Assembly: GCA_003562555.1 (NCBI GenBank)
Contig: PWUO01000071.1
Span: 1 to 11,385 of the forward strand
Source of the DNA: Dehalococcoidia bacterium
GTDB taxonomy: Bacteria > Chloroflexota > Dehalococcoidia > GIF9 > AB-539-J10
Length of the DNA: 11,385 nt
Reading direction: 5' to 3'
Both the position numbers and the translations under genes were made by a program. Shown in pieces: positions 1-6,468 of this stretch (its first letter is position 1; the number at the start of each line of letters is the position of its first letter). The notes beneath the pieces are model-generated. The model saw only the letters and a list, made by a program, of their open reading frames with translations, ran no database searches and had not been told where the DNA came from.

Positions 1-74
1 CTCGTAAGTGTCGAGACGTGCCTCCCCTGCATGTAACAACCCCATGAATAAGCGTCTCAGGCATACGGAGTGGA

Positions 75-1121
75 GTGGTGCACGTGAGTGATCACTGGAG
101 ACTTCGGGCAGCCCGGTTGGCCGGTCGCGTCGAGAAGCTGGCGCCCGCCGTTGCCATCATTGTCGTACTGCTGACTGCGGTGGTGCCGGGAGGGTTAACC
201 AGCGGCTGTGCGCCCGTCCCGCCGCAGTACGACACTCCAGACTCTACTGCGCCCACTCCCAGCCCTCCGCCAGAAATTATCCGCCTAGTCTCCTCAGATG
301 GCCGGATACTGCCCCTTGAGACGGCAATCATTTCCTGCGAAGCAATTCATCCAGAGGGTGACACGCTGACCTACGCGTGGTCGACCAGCGACGGTGAGAT
401 CATCGGCGCGGGGGAACAGGTTGAATGGATAGCGCCCGAGACGGACGGCCTTTACCGCGTGTTCGTCACCGTTAGTGACAGCCAGAACAACGCCGTTTCG
501 AGTTCTCTGGCGCTCCGCGTGTATGCGAACCGTCCTCCGGAGATAATGATGGTGAAGCCAGACGTCGTCGGTGAGATTGACTGGTTTGTGCCAGGCACGC
601 GAGTCCTGCTGCGATGTGAGGCGGAGGATCCTGACGGCGACGCCCTCTCCTACCGATGGTCTGCGACAGAAGGCGAGGTGTTTGGTGAAGGTCCGTCCTC
701 GATTTGGATTGCCCCCGATTCGCTGGGGACACACTGGATCACGGTCACCGTCGAAGACCCTTTCGGTGGTATGGACGAAGTCGCGATTCCCATCACGGTG
801 AACAAGGCAGAGCCTCCTCCCATATACGGATTCACACTCACCGCCGACCATGGACAGTTCATGCGGTACGGACTGTCGTGGCGAATCTACAAGGAAAGAT
901 CCTGCACCATTGAGGCGATCGTTGATGACGAAGAGGCATCCTATCTCTACCTCTGGGCCGCCGATGCGGGAACGATCATCGCTGACGGGCCTCGCGCCGT
1001 GTGGCAGGCACCCTCGAGTGGTGGCTGGGTCACAATCCTGCTCCAGGTCAGAGATCTGCACGGCAACGAGTCAAGCAGCAGCGTACGAATCCTTGTAGAG
1101 ACTTGTGCAGTCTGTATGTAG
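75..1121 (+). CDS. Putative lipoprotein with three PKD-like (Ig-fold) repeats
   Basis: The 348-residue product has a positively charged N-terminus, a hydrophobic segment at about residues 25-38 and LTSGC ending at Cys45, a non-ideal lipobox that suggests export and lipid anchoring. A Pro/Thr/Ser-rich linker (about 46-66) precedes three similar beta-sandwich repeats at about 67-150, 156-243 and 252-342. Each repeat has a Y-x-W motif (100-102, 193-195, 292-294), a W-x-A-P motif (118-121, 211-214, 310-313) and a closing V-x-V/V-x-D strand, as in PKD or cadherin-like surface domains. Each also carries one cysteine at the equivalent strand (C88, C181, C277), and the protein ends in C-A-V-C-M. No catalytic motif is seen; a binding or cell-envelope role is inference. 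The start is uncertain: GTG codons at 75, 78 and 84 are all possible, and GGAG at 67-70 or 72-75 suits 78 or 84 better. The next gene has its own promoter, so there is no evidence that they share an operon. Confidence 0.75.
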   Translation: MVHVSDHWRLRAARLAGRVEKLAPAVAIIVVLLTAVVPGGLTSGCAPVPPQYDTPDSTAPTPSPPPEIIRLVSSDGRILPLETAIISCEAIHPEGDTLTYAWSTSDGEIIGAGEQVEWIAPETDGLYRVFVTVSDSQNNAVSSSLALRVYANRPPEIMMVKPDVVGEIDWFVPGTRVLLRCEAEDPDGDALSYRWSATEGEVFGEGPSSIWIAPDSLGTHWITVTVEDPFGGMDEVAIPITVNKAEPPPIYGFTLTADHGQFMRYGLSWRIYKERSCTIEAIVDDEEASYLYLWAADAGTIIADGPRAVWQAPSSGGWVTILLQVRDLHGNESSSSVRILVETCAVCM

Positions 1122-1148
1122 CGGTCGCTCAATTACGGTTTGCGCCCG

Positions 1149-1186
1149 GCCACTGAAGTCCGGGGGTCCCCTTCTGCCACTGAAGT
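1149..1186 (+). repeat. 11-bp direct repeat, candidate operator
   Basis: GCCACTGAAGT occurs at 1149-1159 and again at 1176-1186, a start-to-start distance of 27 bp. The second copy contains the small dyad CACT-GA-AGTG and overlaps the possible -35 box of the glycerate kinase promoter. The position suggests a regulator binding site, but no regulator gene is in the window and chance is not excluded. Confidence 0.35.
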
Positions 1187-1203
1187 GCGCCTGATGGTAT
1201 ACT
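1174..1203 (+). promoter_or_regulatory. Candidate extended -10 promoter of the glycerate kinase operon
   Basis: TGGTATACT at 1195-1203 is an extended -10 element (TGn plus TATACT, 5 of 6 to consensus). A 4-of-6 -35 candidate, CTGCCA, lies at 1174-1179 with an 18-bp spacer. Transcription would start near 1210 and leave a leader of about 80 bases before the ATG at 1292. The leader holds a small CCCC-GTTC-GGGG hairpin (1263-1274) and no clear ribosome binding site. Confidence 0.5.
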
Positions 1204-1291
1204 TGTGAAAGCTCGTCTCATCACAGGTCGGTCCTGCAATGCGCCTGGATGAGCCACAGCTACCCCGTTCGGGGAATTGTGAGTCCCGGGC

Positions 1292-2674
1292 ATGCAGGAA
1301 GGCAGCAGTAGAGATAAGCTCCTCTCCCTCTTCAAGGACGTTGTCCTTCCTCTCGCGGACGCCTACGCCGCCACACGTTCCACGCTGCAATGGTCTGCGC
1401 AGGACACCTCCCTGGTGATAGGAGATCGCCGCATCGCTGTTCCGGAGATCTCCCGTATCTACCTGGTAGGGGCGGGCAAAGCAGGCGTTCCCATGGCGCG
1501 GGGGGTTGTGGACACGCTGCAGGAGGACGCAGGGCTCTGGTCGAAGTTCGCAGGGGGTACGGTAAACGTCTATCGAGACCAGGCCTCAGCGTCAATACCT
1601 GGAGTAACTCTCTACGCAGCGGATCATCCGCACCCCAACCAGGCGAGCGTTGATGGTGCCCGCGCTGCACTCGACCTCATCTCCCACGCGACGGCGGGCG
1701 ACCTGGTCATCGCGGTGATCTCGGGAGGAGGCTCATCGCTGCTGACGCTCCCCGGTGAGGGGATATCTTTGGATGACTTCGGGGCCACGAACCGTGTGCT
1801 GGTCACTGGTGGAGCTACCATCCAGGAGATCAACACGGTGCGCAAGCACCTTTCACAAGTCAAGGGTGGACGGTTGCGGATGGCGGCGCCAGAGGCGATG
1901 TTCGTAACCCTCGTCCTCTCGGACGTAATAGGTGATGACCTCTCCAGCATCGCGTCGGGTCCCACTGTGCCGGACCCCACGACGTGTGCTGATGCAATCA
2001 AGGTGCTCGAACAGCATGGCCTGTGGGGACGAATCCCCGAGGCATGCCAGTCCCATTTGATCAAGGGCGACCCGCGTGAGCCACACAGGGCTGCGTTATG
2101 GTCAGAACAACTCACTCCGAGAACCCACACCGTAATCGTCGCGTCGAATGCAGTGCTGCTCAGGTCTCTGAGCCATCTTCTGGCCTCGCCACAATACTCA
2201 TCGCTCGCGTCCAACCTGCATGTTGAGGAGTCCCCAGTGCTCGGGCCGGTTGACGAGGCCGTCGACCATCATTTCTCTCTTGCAACCACGCTCGCTGCCT
2301 CCCCCGGACGCGGCACGCTGCTCCTGTTCGGGGGAGAGCCCACCGTCTCGGTTCCTCCCGGTGCCGGCGGTACCGGGGGACGCATGTTGCACTACGCGCT
2401 CCTTGCGGCAATGAGGATTGCCGGTCGCGATTGGACCATCCTGGCATCGGGCACGGACGGGATCGATGGCACCGCGCCGGCCGCAGGCGCAGTCGTCGAT
2501 GGCACTACGGTCCAGCTGGCACTTGAACACGACCTCCTTCCTGAAGAGTATCTGCACTCGTTCGACTCGTACGGATTCTTCAAGGAGCTTGAGCGTCGCA
2601 GCGGAGAGCGGTTTCTCAACGTCACAGGCCCAACCGGAACCAACGTGAATGATATAATGCTGTGGCTGTTGTAA
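1292..2674 (+). CDS. Glycerate 2-kinase (GckA/TtuD type, DUF4147 + MOFRL)
   Basis: This 460-residue cytoplasmic kinase would phosphorylate D-glycerate with ATP to 2-phosphoglycerate, an entry point into lower glycolysis. The N-terminal DUF4147 domain shows GAGKA (60-64), ISGGGSSL (143-150), NTVRKHLSQVKGGRL (181-195) and SDVIGDDLSSIASGPTVPD (210-228). The C-terminal MOFRL domain shows GGEPTV (347-352), SGTDGIDGTAPAAGA (386-400) and TGPTGTNVND (445-454). The length is normal for the family. The ATG at 1292 is chosen because an in-frame TGA lies at 1280-1282; no good Shine-Dalgarno sequence precedes it. It is first in a tight row: the small UxaA subunit starts 28 bp after its stop. The family is sure. 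D-glycerate as substrate is likely, but the neighbours leave room for a related hydroxy acid. Related hydroxypyruvate reductase annotations (old TtuD naming) refer to the same family. Confidence 0.9.
   Translation: MQEGSSRDKLLSLFKDVVLPLADAYAATRSTLQWSAQDTSLVIGDRRIAVPEISRIYLVGAGKAGVPMARGVVDTLQEDAGLWSKFAGGTVNVYRDQASASIPGVTLYAADHPHPNQASVDGARAALDLISHATAGDLVIAVISGGGSSLLTLPGEGISLDDFGATNRVLVTGGATIQEINTVRKHLSQVKGGRLRMAAPEAMFVTLVLSDVIGDDLSSIASGPTVPDPTTCADAIKVLEQHGLWGRIPEACQSHLIKGDPREPHRAALWSEQLTPRTHTVIVASNAVLLRSLSHLLASPQYSSLASNLHVEESPVLGPVDEAVDHHFSLATTLAASPGRGTLLLFGGEPTVSVPPGAGGTGGRMLHYALLAAMRIAGRDWTILASGTDGIDGTAPAAGAVVDGTTVQLALEHDLLPEEYLHSFDSYGFFKELERRSGERFLNVTGPTGTNVNDIMLWLL
2650..2658 (+). promoter_or_regulatory. 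Candidate internal extended -10 promoter ahead of the UxaA subunits
   Basis: TGATATAAT is a perfect extended -10 (TGn + TATAAT) inside the last codons of the glycerate kinase gene, 44 bp before the ATG of the small UxaA subunit. Predicted initiation near 2665 gives a leader of about 38 bases with a strong ribosome binding site. No good -35 is seen 16-18 bp upstream. It may allow the dehydratase and racemase to be expressed apart from the kinase. Confidence 0.45.
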
Positions 2675-2702
2675 CACATAACGCTTGCTCGAAAGGAGAC
2701 AT

Positions 2703-3008
2703 ATGGAGAGGAAGGCTATTGTACTGAACGGCAAGGATAACGTGGCCACCGCGCTCACTGATCTGAATGCCGGTGATAACGTAGAAGTCGAGGTGGACAA
2801 GAATCCGGTCACCATCTCGCTGGTGAACCCCATCCAGTTTGGCCACAAGTTCAGCCTGGTCGACATCAAGGCAGGCACGCCCATCCTCAAGTACGGCGAG
2901 GTGATTGGCGAAGCGTCGAAGGACATCACGCCAGGCGAGCACGTACACGTGCACAATGTCGCAAGCACACGAGGCCGAGGCGACGTGAGAACAGGGGCCT
3001 CGAAATGA
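2703..3008 (+). CDS. UxaA-family dehydratase, small SAF-domain subunit
   Basis: This 101-residue protein is a stand-alone version of the N-terminal SAF domain of altronate/galactarate dehydratases, also known as the small subunit of split enzymes such as SuyA. The family signature is clear: DNVATAL (12-18), FGHKFSLVDIKAGTPILKYG (46-65), GEVIG (65-69) and a His-rich turn GEHVHVHN (78-85) followed by a GRGD tail (91-94). It should pair with the large subunit encoded immediately downstream, whose ATG overlaps this stop as ATGA (3005-3008), indicating translational coupling and equal production. The ATG at 2703 is preferred over an in-frame TTG at 2685 because AAAGGAGA (2692-2699) sits just upstream. 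The substrate cannot be read from this subunit: altronate, galactarate, another sugar acid or 3-sulfolactate are all possible. Confidence 0.9.
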   Translation: MERKAIVLNGKDNVATALTDLNAGDNVEVEVDKNPVTISLVNPIQFGHKFSLVDIKAGTPILKYGEVIGEASKDITPGEHVHVHNVASTRGRGDVRTGASK

Positions 3009-4159
3009 GCTTCTGGGGATATCCACGCCCAGGCGGTTCTGTCGGCACACGCAATCACGTGGCCATAATTCCAACGGTGGTGTGTGCGACGGCAACCGCC
3101 CGGCAGGTGAGCGACAACGTGAAGGGCTCCGTGCCGTTCCTGCACCAGCAGGGCTGTGCCCTGACGCCTTCGGACCTCGAGATGGCGAACCGGACGCTAA
3201 CGAACCTGGCCTTGAATCCGAACGTGGCCGCCGCGATTCTCATCAGTCTCGGCTGCGATCCGATCGACATCGACGGCATCGCCGAGAAGATCGCGGCAGC
3301 CGGCAAGCCTGTGGAGAAGTTCGTCATCCAGGAGGTTGGCGGAACGATCGCAACCACGGAGAAGGCGACGCGTGTCGCGAGGCAGATGGTGAGCGACGCC
3401 ACTCGCATCAGTCGACAGCAGTTCGACGACTCGAAGCTCATGTTCGGTGCGGAATGCGGAGGGTCCGATACCACGTCCGGATTGGGCGGAAACCCGGCTA
3501 TCGGCGCTGCGTTCGACCTCCTCGTCAGGAAGGGCGGCAAGGCCGTGTTCAGTGAGACGACCGAGTTCATCGGCGCCGAACACCTGCTGGCCCGGCGGGC
3601 GGTGACTCCAGAGGTAGGTCAGCAGATCATCGACCTCGTTCGCCGCTACGAAGAGCGCTTCCTCGAGAAGGGCGTCGATATGCGCGGCACGAACCCGACC
3701 AAGGGCAACATCCAGGGAGGGCTCACCACGATCGAGGAGAAATCTCTCGGCGCGATATCCAAGGGCGGCAGCGAGCCGATCCAGGAGATCTATGAGTATG
3801 GGGAGCGACCGACGAAGAGCGGCCTGTCGATTGTCGATGGCCCCGGGTTCGATGCGCCCTCGCTCACCGCAATGGCAGCTGCGGGAGCTACAGTCATGTT
3901 CTTCTCCACGGGACGGGGTACGCCCCTGGGCTCTCCGTTCGTTCCCGTAATCAAGGTAACCGCCAACGGACCGAGCTACGAGAAGATGAAGGACAACATC
4001 GACTTCTACGTAGATCTGGCCCGCAAGGAACATATCGCAGAGATTGGAGCCGAGCTTTACGCTGAGGCGCTCGAGGTGGCCTCCGGCAGACAGACGAAGT
4101 CGGAGATCCTCGGGCAGGACAGAGATAACGGACTATTCCTCGTCGGCCCTCTCGCATAG
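3005..4159 (+). CDS. UxaA-family dehydratase, large catalytic subunit
   Basis: This 384-residue protein matches the catalytic part of altronate (UxaA) and galactarate (GarD) dehydratases, which remove water from a 2,3-dihydroxy acid to give a 2-keto-3-deoxy acid, usually with a bound metal. In the SuyB branch, sulfite is eliminated from (R)-sulfolactate to give pyruvate. Seen are YPRPGGSVGTRN (6-17), conserved cysteines C27, C51 and C84 (in LGCDP), ECGGSDTTSGLGGNPAIG (150-167), QGGLTTIEEKSLG (237-249) and STGRGTPLGSPF (301-312) followed by IKVTAN. It lacks the fused SAF domain because that is the separate upstream protein. Translation is coupled through ATGA. The larA-like gene follows after 29 bp. 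The family is secure, the substrate unknown. Confidence 0.9.
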   Translation: MSFWGYPRPGGSVGTRNHVAIIPTVVCATATARQVSDNVKGSVPFLHQQGCALTPSDLEMANRTLTNLALNPNVAAAILISLGCDPIDIDGIAEKIAAAGKPVEKFVIQEVGGTIATTEKATRVARQMVSDATRISRQQFDDSKLMFGAECGGSDTTSGLGGNPAIGAAFDLLVRKGGKAVFSETTEFIGAEHLLARRAVTPEVGQQIIDLVRRYEERFLEKGVDMRGTNPTKGNIQGGLTTIEEKSLGAISKGGSEPIQEIYEYGERPTKSGLSIVDGPGFDAPSLTAMAAAGATVMFFSTGRGTPLGSPFVPVIKVTANGPSYEKMKDNIDFYVDLARKEHIAEIGAELYAEALEVASGRQTKSEILGQDRDNGLFLVGPLA

Positions 4160-4188
4160 CAATCACGCATGTAGTAACAGGAGGAAGC

Positions 4189-5439
4189 ATGAGCGACACA
4201 AACAAGTTAACCCTGCCTATACTCGCATGGTACGGTGATACGGAACTCGAAATCGACCTCCCGGAGACATGGGACGTAACCGTCCTCAGACACCGGGGCG
4301 ACGGTACGCCGGCGCTGGATGACGCGGGCTTCCGCAAGGCCTTTGCGAACCCGATCGGCACGCCTCCCATCAGGGAAGGAGCGAAGGGGAAGAAGGAGGT
4401 CTGCATCCTCTTCGACGACATGTCGAGGGCAACTCCCAGCGCGGACATAATCCCCTACGTGCTCGAGGAGCTCGCGGCGGCCGGCATCAAGGACAACCAG
4501 ATACGCTTCATCGCCGCGATCGGCGCGCACGGGTCGATGAACGGCATTGATTTCACCAAGAAGCTGGGCAAGGACGTCATGGCGCGGTTCCCGGTGTACA
4601 ACCACAATCCCTATGAGAACTGCACCTCGGTGGGCCCCAGCCCACAGGGAATCCCTATGCAGTTCAACGCCGAAGTGATGCGCTGCGATTATAAGATCGG
4701 CATCGGCGCAATCGTGCCACATCCGTTCAGCGGGTTCGGCGGCGGCAGCAAGATAATCCTGCCGGGCGTTGCGTCCATCACGACCATCGACCTGAATCAC
4801 ACGAGGCTCTTCCCGCACCCCACCGCTGGCATCGGCAAATACGAAGGCAACGTTCTGAAGCAGGACATGAACGATGCGGCGCGCATGGCCGGCCTTGATG
4901 TGAAGGTGGACTGTATCTACAACTTCGACCGGAAGGTAACCCACCTGTTCGTCGGCGATGTCGTGGACGAGCACATCGAAGGCGTCAAGGTGGCCCGGGA
5001 GTACTGGGCGACGGATCCGGCCGAGGATTGCGACATCGTCATAGCCAACTGCTTCTCCAAGGCTGATGAGATGCTGCTGGCGCCTGCGGTGACCTCCCCG
5101 ATGCTCAAGAAGAGCGGCGGTGACCTGGTCCTTCTCGTCATCACTCCTGAGGGACAGATCAATCACTACTGGAGCCGGAGCTTCGGCACGAACATCGGCG
5201 GGCGCGCATTCAGGCCAAAGACCCAACTCCCCGTCAACACGAAGCGCCTGACCGTGATGCAGCCCTATCCGGACTTCGTCGGCGCCGACTGGCTTGCGCC
5301 GTACGAAATGGTCAACTTCACCCGATCCTGGCCCGAGACGCTGGAGCAGCTTAAGGCTGCGTACGGACAGAAGGCCAAGGTGGCCATCGTCCCGGACGGC
5401 ACGGTGCAGTATTTCCCCGCCATGGCACCGGCCTGCTGA
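4189..5439 (+). CDS. LarA-family nickel-pincer 2-hydroxyacid racemase/epimerase
   Basis: The 416-residue product belongs to the LarA (lactate racemase, DUF2088) family, which uses a nickel pincer nucleotide cofactor to racemise or epimerise C2 of hydroxy acids by hydride transfer. N-terminal motif FDDMSRATPS is at 75-84. The key residues match the Lactobacillus plantarum enzyme in order and nearly in spacing: H114 in IGAHGSMN, H178 in VPHPFSGFGGGSK, K188 (cofactor lysine) and H204 in DLNH; the H178-K188-H204 intervals equal H174-K184-H200. An active cofactor-bound enzyme is therefore likely. The ATG at 4189 follows AGGAGGA (4179-4185). No larB, larC or larE cofactor genes are in the window. 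The family is functionally broad (lactate, malate, hydroxyglutarate and gluconate-type substrates are known), so the adjacent UxaA subunits suggest a sugar acid or sulfolactate rather than plain lactate. It ends a transcription unit closed by the hairpin at 5457-5487. Confidence 0.88.
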   Translation: MSDTNKLTLPILAWYGDTELEIDLPETWDVTVLRHRGDGTPALDDAGFRKAFANPIGTPPIREGAKGKKEVCILFDDMSRATPSADIIPYVLEELAAAGIKDNQIRFIAAIGAHGSMNGIDFTKKLGKDVMARFPVYNHNPYENCTSVGPSPQGIPMQFNAEVMRCDYKIGIGAIVPHPFSGFGGGSKIILPGVASITTIDLNHTRLFPHPTAGIGKYEGNVLKQDMNDAARMAGLDVKVDCIYNFDRKVTHLFVGDVVDEHIEGVKVAREYWATDPAEDCDIVIANCFSKADEMLLAPAVTSPMLKKSGGDLVLLVITPEGQINHYWSRSFGTNIGGRAFRPKTQLPVNTKRLTVMQPYPDFVGADWLAPYEMVNFTRSWPETLEQLKAAYGQKAKVAIVPDGTVQYFPAMAPAC

Positions 5440-5456
5440 GAGAACACACAGAGCAC

Positions 5457-5487
5457 GGGTCGCGGGCGCACGGGTCGCCCGCGACCC
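5457..5487 (+). terminator. Perfect 12-bp GC hairpin after the larA-like gene
   Basis: GGGTCGCGGGCG (5457-5468) pairs perfectly with CGCCCGCGACCC (5476-5487) around a 7-base loop, 18 bases after the stop codon. Its place between a stop and a new promoter argues for a terminator or 3' end stabiliser. It lacks a run of T (TCTCCCTCT follows), so termination may be partial or helped by a factor. CACGGGTCGC is also directly repeated (5454-5463 and 5469-5478), allowing a shorter alternative stem, GGGTCG-cccg-CGACCC. Confidence 0.55.
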
Positions 5488-5560
5488 TCTCCCTCTGCAG
5501 ACGTGGCGCCTGCGTGAGCCGCTGGCGGTCGTCGTTTTCTCGATGAGTGAACCGCAAGTC

Positions 5561-5569
5561 TGGTACAAT
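5561..5569 (+). promoter_or_regulatory. Candidate extended -10 promoter of the hydratase-iorAB unit
   Basis: TGGTACAAT is an extended -10 (TGn + TACAAT, 5 of 6). Start of transcription would be near 5576. No convincing -35 is seen at the usual distance. The short leader carries a 5-bp hairpin, GTGGC-aacgaac-GCCAC (5590-5606), directly before the AAGGAGG ribosome binding site (5608-5614). Confidence 0.5.
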
Positions 5570-5589
5570 AGCGCCGGCTGCAATCGTAT

Positions 5590-5606
5590 GTGGCAACGAA
5601 CGCCAC
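5590..5606 (+). promoter_or_regulatory. Small leader hairpin next to the ribosome binding site
   Basis: GTGGC (5590-5594) and GCCAC (5602-5606) form a 5-bp stem with a 7-base loop; the ribosome binding site begins 2 bases later. It could position or protect the start region of the hydratase message, but a stem this short may be chance. Confidence 0.25.
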
Positions 5607-5618
5607 GAAGGAGGCCTT

Positions 5619-6407
5619 ATGCCGCTGAGCAAGGAGCAGATCGCCCAGGTATCAGGCGAGCTCATCGAAGCCGAGAAGTCGTGCTGTCCTGTAGTGGCAC
5701 TCACCGAGCGGTTCCCGGACGTCTCCTATGAGGACGCGTATGCGATCCAGCTCAAGACGTTCGACACGCTTGTCAAGTCCGGGGCGGTTATCGTCGGCAA
5801 GAAGATCGGCCTGACCAGCAAAGCGATGCAGGACCAGATGAACATCCGGGAGCCGGATTACGGCATGATTGTCGACAGGATGGTGGCCCGCGAAGGGGCT
5901 CCAATCCCTATGAGCAGCCTCATCCTCCCGAAGATCGAGCCCGAACTTGCGTTCCTTCTCAAGGAAGACCTCAAGGGACCCGGCATCACCGTCGCCAACG
6001 TCTTGGAGGCCACCGAAGGAGTCCTTCCCGCATTCGAGGTGATTGACAGTCGCTATAAGGACTGGAAGATCACCGTCAAGGATTCCATCTCCGATAACGC
6101 GTCGGCCGCATTGATGATTCTGGGGGGCAAACTGACGCCGATAACGGATATCGATCTGCGCTACGTAGGCCTCGTGCTTGAGAAGAATGGCTCTCTGGTA
6201 AGTACGGCCGCGGGAGCGGCGGTGCTCGGCAACCCTGCCCAGTCGGTCGCATGGCTGGCCAACAAGCTCACCGAGTACGGCATCTCCCTCAAGAAGGGTG
6301 AGTTTGTTATGTCTGGAAGCTTCGTGCAGGCTGTCAACGTCGAGGCCGGCTCCAGCCTCCGGGCAACGTTCGACCGGATCGGTTCGGTCTCTGTATCTTT
6401 TGAGTAG
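5619..6407 (+). CDS. 2-keto-4-pentenoate hydratase family protein (MhpD/FAH fold)
   Basis: The 262-residue product matches the 2-hydroxypenta-2,4-dienoate hydratase group of the FAH superfamily, divalent-metal enzymes that add water to (or, in relatives, cleave or dehydrate) 2-oxo acids. Seen are VGKKIGLTS (59-67), REPDYGMI (78-85), KIEPELAFL (105-113) with E107 and E109, AFEVIDSR (138-145) with E140, and STAAGAAVLGNPAQSVAWLA (195-214). E107, E109 and E140 correspond to the metal ligands of E. coli MhpD. The ATG at 5619 is favoured by AAGGAGG (5608-5614); an earlier in-frame ATG at 5547 lies upstream of the predicted promoter. In aromatic meta-cleavage operons this enzyme is followed by MhpE/MhpF aldolase-dehydrogenase genes; none is seen here. 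With UxaA and iorAB as neighbours, a deoxy or unsaturated sugar-derived 2-oxoacid is a reasonable alternative substrate. 4-Oxalocrotonate decarboxylase is another close relative that cannot be excluded. Confidence 0.82.
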   Translation: MPLSKEQIAQVSGELIEAEKSCCPVVALTERFPDVSYEDAYAIQLKTFDTLVKSGAVIVGKKIGLTSKAMQDQMNIREPDYGMIVDRMVAREGAPIPMSSLILPKIEPELAFLLKEDLKGPGITVANVLEATEGVLPAFEVIDSRYKDWKITVKDSISDNASAALMILGGKLTPITDIDLRYVGLVLEKNGSLVSTAAGAAVLGNPAQSVAWLANKLTEYGISLKKGEFVMSGSFVQAVNVEAGSSLRATFDRIGSVSVSFE

Positions 6408-6408
6408 T

Positions 6409-6430
6409 CCGCGCGCACTGCGGCGCGCGG
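6409..6430 (+). terminator. GC-rich hairpin between hydratase and iorA
   Basis: CCGCGCGC (6409-6416) and GCGCGCGG (6423-6430) form a perfect 8-bp stem with a 6-base loop, starting 1 base after the hydratase stop codon. No T run follows. No strong promoter is visible before iorA, so it more likely tunes relative expression (partial termination or mRNA protection) than ends the unit. Confidence 0.4.
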
Positions 6431-6468
6431 CAGATATGCGTATCACAAGATAGGATTAGGGGGACAAC

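Noticed and set aside
13..58. GAGACG/CGTCTC inverted pair at the left edge
   Set aside because: Only 6 bp with a 34-base spacer; common by chance.
2198..3145. 315-codon - strand frame across the kinase/UxaA junction
   Set aside because: It overlaps three well-supported + strand genes and has low-complexity, motif-free translation.
4207..5583. 458-codon open frame on the - strand opposite the larA-like gene
   Set aside because: It is antisense to a gene with clear LarA motifs, has no recognisable domain, and long reverse frames are expected in GC-rich genes.
6451..6456. TAGGAT as a -10 box for iorA
   Set aside because: Only 13 bases from the ATG, overlapping the ribosome binding region, with no -35.
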